Below are positions 10,851 to 20,398 of a stretch of 64,000 nucleotides of DNA, piece after piece. Source of the DNA: Thereva unica (lineage: Eukaryota; Arthropoda; Insecta; Diptera; Therevidae); the NCBI GenBank assembly GCA_949987705.1, contig OX465282.1, forward strand, positions 125,012,310 through 125,076,309. The letters are read 5' to 3'. The notes beneath the pieces were generated by a model, which saw only the letters and a list, made by a program, of their open reading frames with translations, did not search any database and was not told where the DNA came from. How positions within the stretch are numbered: position 1 is the first letter of the stretch; every line of letters begins with the position of its first letter. Position numbers and translations under genes: made by a program.

Positions 10851-12425
10851 TTTTCAGTACTATTAATACCATAATTTTTACTTCTTTTTAATCATATAGA
10901 AAAAAAAACATAAAATTATTAACTTGACCTCTTAATAAAACATATTCTCTTCACTTGTGTGAATCATACGAAAATAAACAATTACGTCATGATCGTGGCG
11001 TGCCGCTTCTCAATATATGAACTTGTGCCTAAAATGATAATTCCGATCAGTGTTGCCGGATACTCTGTTTCGTCTCCAAGAAAATTTTATTTTTTATATT
11101 TTTTTTTTATTTTTTTTATTTTACTTATTTTTTTATTTATAAAAAAAATCTCGATCTAGACGTGCTGTGAAACTATTATTTTATTTTTTATCTCCATATT
11201 TATTGGTTTATTCTAGGTGAATATAAATTATAAAAATTAACAGAATTAAAAAAAACACGAAAAAAAATTTATATTTTTAGTTCCAGTTAGCGGATCTATC
11301 CAGGAATGAATAATTTATCAGAGGATATAATGCATACAAATACAAAAATGAAAAAAAAAACAACAACAAACTAAAATGACAACAATACACAAAAGTTTTA
11401 TAAAAGTCGTGTTTTTTTTACACACACAACAAATTTTATTTTTAAAAATGTAAATACGTTTTTATTTTTACAGATCCTCTCAGTTGGGTTATTTTAATTC
11501 TTTATTACTATTATTATTTCTTTTTTTATTTGTTTAAAATTAAAATAACAAAAAAAATTTTGTACACACCCACCCCGTGTATTCACATTTTTATCCGGCG
11601 AATGCGCGCTACCTGGTGGGCGAAAATAAAAATAATTTCTACAATTTTTGTTTTCGATGATTATATTTTATTTGCACTTTTTTTTCTTTATTTTTTTTTT
11701 TAAATAAATTTATTTTTTTTTTTATTTATTTTCTTCACAATTTTAACTTAGCTTAGCAGCAATACGTAAATGGTGAGTTTAAATTAAAAATGATAGGCAT
11801 GAGTGTTTTTTTTTTGGTGCAATATTTTTTGCAGGAAAAAAAATTATATTTACTTTTGATAAGAAACAATTTTTTTTCCAACAAATTTATTTCGTTTATT
11901 TTGCTTAGTAAACAACAAGCTGCTGTTGTGAGAGGAATGTGACTGAATTTATTAACATATTTTGTATATAAACTTTATTTTTTTTTGCCTCCTGGCAGCG
12001 TGTATTTGTCTAAATACGCTTCTATTTTAGGTTTGGGATTATCATGAAATTTTGGGTACGTTGCACATTTTATTCTCTTTGTAAGTTGAATTAAATCGAA
12101 ATAAATATCAACAAATAAAAGCATTTTTTTATACACAAAAAAAAAAGTTATTTTTATATTCTTTTTATTTTTAATATTATTAAATATAAATGTTTTTTTT
12201 GCGGTTGTGTTTTTTTGAAACAGGATTTGTTTATTTACATATTTGTAGGCTGCCAAGAGTAATGAATTTGCATTATTTTTAAAAAGAATGCAATTTTATT
12301 TTTGAATAAACATAAAAGACAAATCATGTCTATTTATTTATTTTTTGTTTAATTATTTATTTTTTTTATTGTTTTTTTTACATATTTTATTATTTTGGAT
12401 ACTGTTATATTAATACACTATATAT
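10851..12425. repeat. A/T homopolymer-rich low-complexity tract
   Basis: About 1.5 kb of poly(A), poly(T) and TTTAT/AAAAT runs with little complex sequence. All long open frames here are composition artefacts. It is compatible with intron sequence downstream of the candidate leader exon. Confidence 0.7.
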
Positions 12426-12469
12426 TGGTCAATAGGGAAGATTGCTTTTCGGAAATTTTAAAAGGTGGC

Positions 12470-12687
12470 ATTCTCGTTGGCGAGTGACGTGACTACGAGG
12501 GACGCGATGGAATGAAATGGCGAAGCCTTCACATGTATCGGGCAAAAGTGTCACTTCACACGCCACCTTGCGACAATTGGAGTACGAATTTAGTCGATTT
12601 GCTTGCCAGAAATCTGTTAGATTGACAATGAGAATACCAATTAAAGGTCGAAGCGACACATCTGTCACGCCACTCGACAACGAGAAT
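12470..12687. mobile_element. 218-bp MITE with 24-bp TIRs
   Basis: The left end 12470-12493 (starts ATTCTCGTTGGCGAGTG) and right end 12664-12687 (ends CACTCGACAACGAGAAT) are inverted copies with 22 of 24 positions matching. The interior has no coding capacity. Flanks AAGGTGGC and AAGGCTGA are only loosely similar, so the target duplication and superfamily remain open. Confidence 0.75.
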
Positions 12688-13370
12688 AAGGCTGACTGAA
12701 TTTAACAATTAAAATTAATTTGAAAAAATATGAAGATTATTAGGATAGCAGGAGGACATTTTTTGTTACACTGTAAGTACCAATATTATACCATTTGAGT
12801 CAGCCTATAAATTTTTCCAAATGCAGGAATTGAAAGTCGACGAAGTAGTTGTTCAACTACTTAAATCAACTTGTTACACAAAATAAATTTATCTTGCTCT
12901 TATTCTTAGTGGGATAGCTTTCGCTATTCTACATCGTCGCTAACGATGTGGTTTAGCCTGGTGTTCTGATGTGTTTCCTTTGACTGCCTGCTGCCTTCTG
13001 TCCTTAACATTTTCGTACATGATCCACCTTTCATAGACAGTCACAATTCCGTCCGAAATCGCTCAATCCTCAGACAGGACTACAGTGGCGTAACGAAAAT
13101 ATCTGCGCCTTCCGGCAGTTGGCTGAAAACGCCCTGCTATTATGCAGCTGTTTTGATCCTTTGGGAAAACATGTCGCTCATAAGCGGAAACACCACTTGG
13201 GATGGGTACCCAGATAGTAGTGTTATATTCCTGGTGATTAAACTCGCCAACGCTTTTTTACATGACGTCAAATACAGACCGGTATGAGCCGTAAAGGCAA
13301 TACTTCAGCCTGACTTCATCAGCATGACCCTTAAAAAAGGATACATCAAAGTAAAGGGCGCTTCCCAACC
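12688..13370. other. unassigned; decayed 5' sequence of the following retrotransposon possible
   Basis: From about 13,020 to 13,215 one plus-strand frame is open and reads like protein (motifs RPKSLNPQTGLQWRNENI and CAFRQLAENALLLCS), but I cannot place it. It ends at a TAG just before the RT homology of the next element begins. Retroviral-like proteins or endonuclease motifs were not found. Confidence 0.3.
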
Positions 13371-14725
13371 TTATGGAAGAACTCTTTTATAATACCTGTC
13401 CATAAGAAAGGCTGTAAAAACGAAATATTTAATTATAGGCCAATTGCGAAGTTATCGTCTATACCAAAACTCTTCGAATCTATTATTTATTCTGCTATCG
13501 CCCCTAGCTGCAAGAGGCTTATCTCAACAAACCAACATGGTTTTCTTGCAGCCCGTTCCACTACTACTAATTTACTGGAGTTCTCTTCACACACAATTAG
13601 AGGCTTTGTCACTGGCTGCCAAACTGACTGTGTCTATACAGATTTTAGTAAGGCTTTCGACAAGCTCTCCCACTCTATTATAGTTCTTAAACTAAAGAAA
13701 TTAGGCTTTCCGCATGCCCTTGTGGATTGGTTCCAGTCGTACTTAGCCGATAGAACCTACCAGGTTCTATTCCGCGGAGTCAAATCGAAGAACATCGAAG
13801 CGTCCTCTGGAGTCCCGCAAGGCAGTCATCTTGGCCCTCTTCTTTTTATTTTATCAATTGACGATATTGTTACCCTGCTAAGGCACTGTAAAATCCTTAT
13901 TTACGCTGATGACATCAAACTGTATCGCCACATAAGGAGTATAGAGGATTGCAAACTTCTGCAAGCAGATCTAAACACCTTCTATTCTTGGTGTTCCAAC
14001 AACAACCTTGTGCTTAATACTAGTAAATGCGAGATCATGACTTTTTGTAGGAAACGTGGTGTTATAACTTATGACTATACTTTCCTTGACAACAAGGTCT
14101 CCCGAACTGAATCTGTAATCGATCTTGGGGTTAGGTTAGAAAGTAAGTTGGATTTCTCCACCCACATCAATTATATCTCCTCCAAGGGCAATTCAGTCCT
14201 GGGATTTATAAAAAGATGGTCCAAAGAGTTCAACAACCCCCTCGTCACTAAACACCTGTATATCTTTGGTTAGGCCTTTGCTTGACTACGCTTCCCAGGT
14301 ATGGTCTCCTTACTACTCCTCCCATGTTAGTAGAATCGAATCGGTTCAAAGGAAGTTCGTCCGGTTTGCACTCAGCCACCTTCCGTGGGATGACCCACTC
14401 GCTCTTCCGCCTTATGAGAACAGACTTAAATTGCTCAACTTAAGCTCCCTCCATAAGCGCCGTGAGGTCGCTGACGTTATATTCGTTCATCGACTGATTA
14501 ATGACAAGGTGGACTCTGGTTTCTTAAGAAACCGAGCGTCATTTAGAGTGAATAACTACAACCTGAGAGGTGAACCTCTGTTGCACATTAATTCCTCTAA
14601 CACCAATTATGGCATGTTCGAACCCGTTAATCGCATGCTTATAAATACTAACAACAATAGGAGTGTGTTTAGCTTGCTAACCAGTGAAGTTGTCCTTAAA
14701 AGGACCCTTCTCAATGTGGCGTGAC
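13371..14725 (+). pseudogene. CR1/T1-like non-LTR retrotransposon RT, frameshifted
   Basis: One plus-strand frame runs from FPTLWKNSFIIPVHKKG through NYRPIAKLSSIPKLFE, CVYTDFSKAFDKLSH, SSGVPQGSHLGPLLF and the catalytic IYADD, then NTSKCEIMTF and DLGVRLESKLDF, stopping at 14273. The C-terminal part continues one base out of phase from about 14,266 (LVRPLLDYASQVW) to the TGA ending at 14724; one extra A near 14,261 explains the shift. Upstream of 13,371 an in-frame TAA and loss of homology remove the endonuclease. The QGSHLGPLLF signature and lack of RNase H fit insect CR1/T1/Q-type elements. A second copy of the 3' part is at 57292-57764 plus 60425-60475. Confidence 0.9.
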
Positions 14726-14890
14726 TCTCTGCGTGCCTCACTCCCTTTTTAGTTTTGCATGCTTCTCTGTTTAATGTTTTTGATCTTTTATGTTTTTAAT
14801 ATTTTATGTTTGCATGTCTCAGCTGAGCCACGGCAGTGGTAAATATTTCTCAGCCCTGCTGGGAAGTGCGCCTTCTGTGTTAGAAGGGAA

Positions 14891-14963
<73 letters not shown>

Positions 14964-15030
14964 ATGTATATATAGATTTTCATGCTTAGCTGAAAAGTGC
15001 GCCTTCTGTGCTAGAACGGTTAACTCTAAC
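14726..15030 (+). repeat. 3' tail of the retrotransposon, duplicated around a (TA)n tract
   Basis: The untranslated tail carries AAGTGCGCCTTCTGTG twice, at about 14,864 and 14,993, with a TA dinucleotide run of about 80 bp (14,896-14,974) between. The second copy leads into an A-rich end near 15,030. The corresponding tail at 60.43 kb breaks off before this point. A tandem partial duplication of the 3' end with microsatellite expansion is the simplest reading. Confidence 0.7.
14896..14974. repeat. (TA)n microsatellite
   Basis: Uninterrupted TA dinucleotides in the tail of the retrotransposon, ending in TATGTATG units. Confidence 0.95.
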
Positions 15031-15031
15031 T

Positions 15032-15533
15032 GAAATAAAAAAAAGAAAAAAAAAATTTAAGAAACTCTTTTCTTTACCTTAATATATTGATCAGTTGTGA
15101 ACACAAAATTAATATAAATACTAAAAAAATCGACTAAAAGGTAAAAAATAAGATGATTTTAAACAATATAAACTTTTAAATCAAAATGGAAAAAATCTCA
15201 CACATCCCTTTAAGAAAAGCGTGGGGTGCGTTTTTATGAAACAAAATGCTCAATTAGTGAAAATTCGTAGCTGTCTGAAATGTTAAAATGTACTCACGGC
15301 AGTCATGTTTTTTTAAGTTCAGGTTGGTATGGGCGCCCCACGCTTTTCTTTAAGGAATGTGTGAGATTTTTTCCATTTTGATTTAAAAGTTTATATTGTT
15401 TAAAATCTTCTTATTTTTTACCTTTTAGTCGATTTTTTTAGTATTTATATTAATTTTGTGTTCACAACTGATCAATATATTAAGGTAAAGAAAAGAGTTT
15501 CTTAAAATTTTTTTTTTCTTTTTTTTATTTTTT
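15032..15533. repeat. foldback: ~200-bp inverted arms, 103-bp spacer
   Basis: The left arm 15032-15230 and right arm 15334-15533 are nearly perfect inverted copies, from GAAATAAAA and its complement at the outer ends to GCGTGGGG(T/C)GC at the inner ends. The whole could fold into a 200-bp hairpin. Nothing inside is coding. The left arm's outer A-tract abuts the retrotransposon tail. The inner CGCCCCACGCTT motif also occurs in the repeat copies at 30.14 and 35.81 kb. Confidence 0.9.
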
Positions 15534-15639
15534 ACTTTTTAGTAACGAATAGCGTTAATTAATACATTACAATTTCCAAACTTTTAATTAGATTATCATG
15601 TTAAATAAGGAAACTTTTTTACATGTTTTGTATTTGTTT

Positions 15640-16600
15640 CTTTACAACAGTTCTCAAGTGCAGCCCAAAAATGCACAATTTGATGACCCCTCAACAATCT
15701 AATAGCGCTCTACGTTTTTTTTTTTACATTTTGAAAGGTTGTGTGCTCGCGTATACTGGCTGGAGCAATAAAAACTAAAAACTGGAAACATATTTTTTTG
15801 CATCTTTTTAAATCATATTTTTATTTGCTATTGGTAGCTATGTTATGTCTTCCGCCATTTTTTAGTGAACGCCATATTTGATTTAAAACGACGTCATACA
15901 GTTTACTTTCTTACTCACTTTAATACACTTTCATTTGATATCCATACCGAGAGCGAAGTAAATAAAAGGGTAAACCGCCATTTTGTGTTGGCCGCCATTT
16001 TGAATTGAAATGACGGGACACAGACAACAGTATTATAATTGTCACTCCCTTCCATTTGATACCCATGCCGAGCGCGTTGTAAAGAAAAATTGATCCTCTG
16101 TTTTGTGTTGGCCGCTACTTTTATGCCGCCATTTTTCTACCGCCATTTTGAATTTAGGATGACGCTAATTGTATTCAACTTGTTATAACCTTTCATTTGA
16201 TACCCATATCGAACGAGTGGCTTGTAAAGAAAAATGTAACCCATCATATTTTTTTGGCCGGCATTTTTAATTTGGAACTATCATTTTCGTGTGTTTTCGT
16301 CGGAAATACACATGTCTGTTAATTTTTACCAATTTTTATTGAAGGGAAGTGAATTTTAAGACTCTACATTGAGTAGAACGAATAATTCCAAGCATTTTTT
16401 ATTAAAAATCGTTTTTTGTTACTCAACAACAAAATCAACAACAAAAAATGTAACAAAATGTCATATTCGTGTATTGTCATCGGGAATATGTATGCCTGCA
16501 AAGTTTCATCCATTTGCATTGAGTAAAAGGCGGTTAAATTAACGTTACAAGATTTGATGCTCCGAAGTGAAAGTAAAGAAAAGAGTTTAAAAAGGTGCTC
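15640..16600 (+). repeat. dispersed repeat A, copy 1, with three ~120-bp monomers
   Basis: Landmarks in order are a CCCAAAAATGCACAATTTG block, ACATTTTGAAAGG, GGAGCAATAAAAACT, then monomers at about 15,928, 16,048 and 16,189. Each monomer has CATTTGATAYCCATRYCGA, TTGTAAAGAAAAA and one or more GCCGCCATTTTGAATT boxes. The tail has GGTTAAATTAACGTTACAAG. The same order appears at 30.1-30.7 kb (+) and 35.5-35.9 kb (-), and part at 29.2-29.6 kb (-). No coding capacity; superfamily unknown. Confidence 0.75.
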
Positions 16601-17740
16601 ATCAGAGCCGTGATAGATCATTCATGATGATCCATAACAAAGGGCCTAGGACGGAGCCTTGAGATTTGTTAATAAGTTAACATTAGCTGAAAATTAGCCA
16701 TGATTTATGCATAATGCAATGTAACGGTTCGTTTTTACAAATTCACAAGAATGCATCTGCGTTTTTGGTACCAAGACTGTGTTACCATCGTTAACACTGT
16801 CGTCGTTGGCTGAGTTTAGTAACTGATGGACTAAATTTTTGACTTAAACCACTTTCATAATTAACACTAAATGAATTCCATTTAATGTTGAAATAACAAA
16901 CAATATATAATCGTTCATTTTTGATAATATCGTGAAAATGACATTGAATTAATTGAGTTTAAAATAATGTGGTGTAAAATAACTGAAAAACTATTTTTTT
17001 TTTTTAAATTGTGACCTAGATTATTTTCATAATTATGGGCACCACTTTGTTATTACCAAAAGAGCAAACCACGGCGGCTTTGGCGTTAGCAAATTCTTTG
17101 ACAATTTTATCCAAATTGGGTTTACTCGTCAATTTATGTTATATGCTGAAAATACAAAGTACGTTTTTATCAATTTCAGTTTTGAAAATGAACGCCCTGC
17201 CCTGCCCTGCCCTGAAACAGAGGTAACAGGTAAGGTCAACTACAAAAAAGCGCTGTACGCACATTCGGTAAATACAATGCCAATAATCTATTAATAAAAA
17301 TTGATCACGATCACGGATAGTTTTGAGATTTCGGCTTTTGATCTCTTTCGAAACAGTACATTTTAAACTTATCATTTCATCAATAAGACAATTGGACAAC
17401 TCGTGTTCATTCTTATCACATACATAATTTCTGAACGGATTTTCCAATTAGAAAAGAGAAAGAATTATTACGGAACATTTGTGTCGTTCAATGTAGGAGC
17501 GGTGTGGCTCAATATTTTAGAAGATTGGAGGTTAATTTGCTTTGCAAATTCGCATGTTGTCATAACTTTCGCTGTGGGGGTGGAGCGGCCCCAGAAAGAC
17601 ACGATTAGTGCGATCGGCTTTTAATTTAGAAGCTATAAGTAATTTTAATGTAATTGACCTTATTTCGTACTTTTCGACATAAGCTCAGGTGGAAAAGTAC
17701 TAAAAAAGTACGAAAGTACATTTCAGTAAGCCAAAGGGTT
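16601..17740. other. no gene seen
   Basis: Unassigned. A minus-strand open stretch of about 100 codons near 17,139-17,447 matches no family and overlaps a short CCCTG pentamer run (about 17,196-17,214). Confidence 0.45.
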
Positions 17741-17745
17741 ACAAA

Positions 17746-17844
17746 AATACAGGGTGATATATCATATAAACTTACAACAAAGGAAATTTAAAACTCCCTA
17801 ACGGCTAAACCGTTACTCTAAACTTAACGGATACACCCTGTATA
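17746..17844. mobile_element. short element with ACAGGGT/ACCCTGT ends, copy 2
   Basis: Shorter relative of the unit at 7055-7216: ATACAGGGTGATAT at the left, ATACACCCTGTATA at the right, and the core CGGCTAAACCGTTAC inside. Seen directly; classification open. Confidence 0.5.
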
Positions 17845-17939
17845 ACTTAAACGGAATTTTCTTCGGTGATTTTTACTCCCCATTTGTGGCACCAGTTTGT
17901 TTTTTTGTTTAGTATTATTGCTATGTGATTTGTATAATT

Positions 17940-18420
17940 GTTCTAGTCAGTTGTGTGAAGAAAGAATCACAGTGTCATCTGCAAACGTGGCTACCATGGA
18001 ATCTCGACACACTGGTTTCGGTATATCTTCTATTTACAGTAGGTGTATAAGGTAGTTCCTAGAACGCTTCCTTGGGGAGCTCCTGCTTTTATTTTTCATA
18101 AGTCCGAACATTCGTCATTTCATTACTTAGAAGTTTGGGTCATGGTTGATGAGTTGGTAATAGCCAGGTTACTATTAAGTACTAAATTTGAAAAGGAGCT
18201 TTTCATGCCATACTCTGTCAAACGATTTTGCAACGTAAAGGTTAACTGCCACACAATATCTTTGCTCTTTCCAATTATTAGAAATCTTATATGTTACTCG
18301 ATGCTGTTTAGTAGAGCGATCTTGACGGAAACAAATTTGTTGTCTGGGATCAGGTGGTTTAGTTTCAATGTCCCATCGAGTAGAAGTTTCTTGCTGTTAT
18401 CATGGAATTAACTCTTAATC
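17940..18420 (-). pseudogene. jockey-type RT relic
   Basis: On the minus strand, motifs appear in the order expected for an RT: LIPDNKF near 18,340, AGAPQGSVLGTT near 18,065 and VATFADDTV near 17,970. They lie in different frames separated by stops, so the copy is dead. The motif spellings resemble those of the jockey relic at the left edge of the window, suggesting a related family. Endonuclease and C-terminal parts were not found. Confidence 0.7.
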
Positions 18421-19163
18421 ACCAAATAGAAGTACCTCCCATGATAATATTCGACTCCCACCCCACACAGGATAACAGTTTTGGTTTTCAATCCTGTCTT
18501 CGCGAGCTCTTCTCTCTTGTCCACGAGCTTTGAGCCTTCCAGTTGTCTTACAAGGCCCATTATTCATGATCGGTTATAACATGCTTGAGAAATATGTCGT
18601 TTTCATTGAGTTTCAACAGCGCATCGCGGATGTTAATTCTGCCTATCGGGGTTTTCTCGCTGAAATCATGACAAGCTTGGCTCTATATCCAGATTTGTGT
18701 AAATGATTCAAAATAGTATTTTTTTGGTCAATACCTAGCTCCATATGCAGGTGAAATGCTTTTGCTGGACTATTTCAAGAATTTTATCAGCTTGGACCTG
18801 ATTGGCCAACCACAATGTGTCGCATCCCTCACATCAAAATTACCTCAACGAAGAGAAACATTTCCGCGCAGGAAATTTTGAAAAAAACTTTCACCGTGCA
18901 CAGCATAAATTTTTTCACAAGCTTGCGCAGCTCTTTTACTTTTGTCGCAATAAAGCCCAGTTTACATCACAAAGCCAGCGCGAAAGTGCATTTTGAAGCT
19001 CCTTCATCGCACAGAACTTATATGCTGTTTTCTCTGTTGCACGAAAGTTTTAGAAAAAGCATACAAGTTTCTGTGCGATAAAAGATCGGGTGCTTTCAGT
19101 AATGCATACTTGCATGCGCAGAATGCGCAAGTTGGACCCGCATCCAAAAGGGTGAGTTTGGTT
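18421..19163. other. unassigned, with a hairpin near 19.04 kb
   Basis: No gene recognised. The last part may hold the 5' untranslated region of the following retrotransposon, whose 5' end I cannot fix. The hairpin at 19006-19079 is listed separately. Confidence 0.4.
19006..19079. repeat. inverted repeat / hairpin
   Basis: ATCGCACAGAACTTATATGC at 19006-19025 faces AGCATACAAGTTTCTGTGCG at 19058-19077. The arms pair with a few mismatches around a loop of about 30 bases, just upstream of the retrotransposon ORF1. Confidence 0.6.
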
Positions 19164-19201
19164 GGGAAGTTTAGATACATCAATCTTACAGCAATACTTT
19201 C

Positions 19202-20398
19202 ATGAAAGATGGAGAGCAACACTACAAAATCGACTCTAAAAACAGGTTGCTTGCAACAGCAAAAAACACCAAGCAACAATTAAAAACACCTCGAAGGGTC
19301 AATAAAAAAAACACCATCAATATCTCTCCATTAGAAGAGGCCACCTCAACTTATTTCCTCAAGGGCGTGCCAGCGAAAGCAGATTCCTCTTGGGTGAGCA
19401 GCGTATTTCAAACAGATTTCTGCGTGAAACTTCTGAGCTGCAAAGAATTATGCAAAAATAGGAAATTCAAGAGTCTCAAAGTAGTCTTCCCTACAAAATA
19501 CGAGTGGTTGTTCTTCCATTCAACTGACACCTTTAGATGGAGAAACCTAACACTCAGCCGATGGATAAATAAATCTAAGATAAATAAATCTAAGATAGCA
19601 ATAGATAACAATAAATCTAAGATTAATAGAGTAATAGGTGTACCGAATAAAACCAATCCAATCCCAGTTTTAAGCCACAATATATCAGATTTACTACCCC
19701 AGCATGTAAGTTCCTCTAATATTAATCGTGTTCCTACTAAAACTATTAATATGACTAACACTTTTCCGACTTCTTCTAATCCGAATACTACTAACGCTAA
19801 TACTACAAACCCACTATCAATCAATACAGTACGCCATACTACTCACAATCCTTACCCTAACTTCGCTCGTAGTCACGTCATCGTCGGCGGTCGTTCCTTC
19901 GCTGACAATAATTCGATTCCGACACAACTTCCTTCAGTTACGAATGACACACGGGAATTGGTGGATATTTCTGTAAGCCGCAGCAACAACATTCCTATCA
20001 CAAAACCTGCTTTCTTGAACCCATTACAACCACCGATTGTAAAAAACACCTTGATCTCGGCGGATTCGAGTGATCGTCGGTATTTGCTATTTCGGTTACG
20101 AGAAAGGAAGGTTTATGACAATGTTAGGCTTTTCCTCGCCTACATGCATAATAAGCCTGATTCTACCTGCATTCATGGTAAAACAAGGACCAGCCTTACC
20201 ATCGCGATCCAACAGGAAGGTTTTCCCACGGATCATGCTGCCTTGCTCGAACTGTACACTAGGTACCACGAGCATTTCGGCGTTAACTCCCAACAAGTCG
20301 ATAAGGATCTCTCCGCTTATGCTGCTCATGTAAGATCGCTACATGTTTCACAGCTCCAAAAAAGCCGCGATGAGGCGAATAGATATTACCGTCCATAA
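19202..20398 (+). CDS. non-LTR retrotransposon ORF1 protein (nucleic-acid-binding, gag-like)
   Basis: A 398-residue ORF starting at the first ATG after an in-frame TAG near 19,165. The N-terminus is basic (KTPRRVNKK). Residues about 45-115 (YFLKGVPAKADSSWVS, then FKSLKVVFPTKYEW) resemble the RRM-like domain of insect CR1/jockey ORF1 proteins. Residues about 120-260 are Asn/Thr/Ser-rich low complexity with INKSK repeats. The C-terminal 100 residues (YLLFRLRERKVYDNVR, LELYTRYHEHFGVNS) look helical. No zinc knuckle is seen. Proteins of this class coat the element RNA. The TAA at 20396-20398 is followed directly, in the same frame, by ORF2. Confidence 0.85.
   Translation: MKDGEQHYKIDSKNRLLATAKNTKQQLKTPRRVNKKNTINISPLEEATSTYFLKGVPAKADSSWVSSVFQTDFCVKLLSCKELCKNRKFKSLKVVFPTKYEWLFFHSTDTFRWRNLTLSRWINKSKINKSKIAIDNNKSKINRVIGVPNKTNPIPVLSHNISDLLPQHVSSSNINRVPTKTINMTNTFPTSSNPNTTNANTTNPLSINTVRHTTHNPYPNFARSHVIVGGRSFADNNSIPTQLPSVTNDTRELVDISVSRSNNIPITKPAFLNPLQPPIVKNTLISADSSDRRYLLFRLRERKVYDNVRLFLAYMHNKPDSTCIHGKTRTSLTIAIQQEGFPTDHAALLELYTRYHEHFGVNSQQVDKDLSAYAAHVRSLHVSQLQKSRDEANRYYRP

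Noticed and set aside
17139..17447. 102-codon minus-strand ORF
   Set aside because: No recognisable motif, no signal of conservation, and it spans a CCCTG microsatellite; length alone is not enough.
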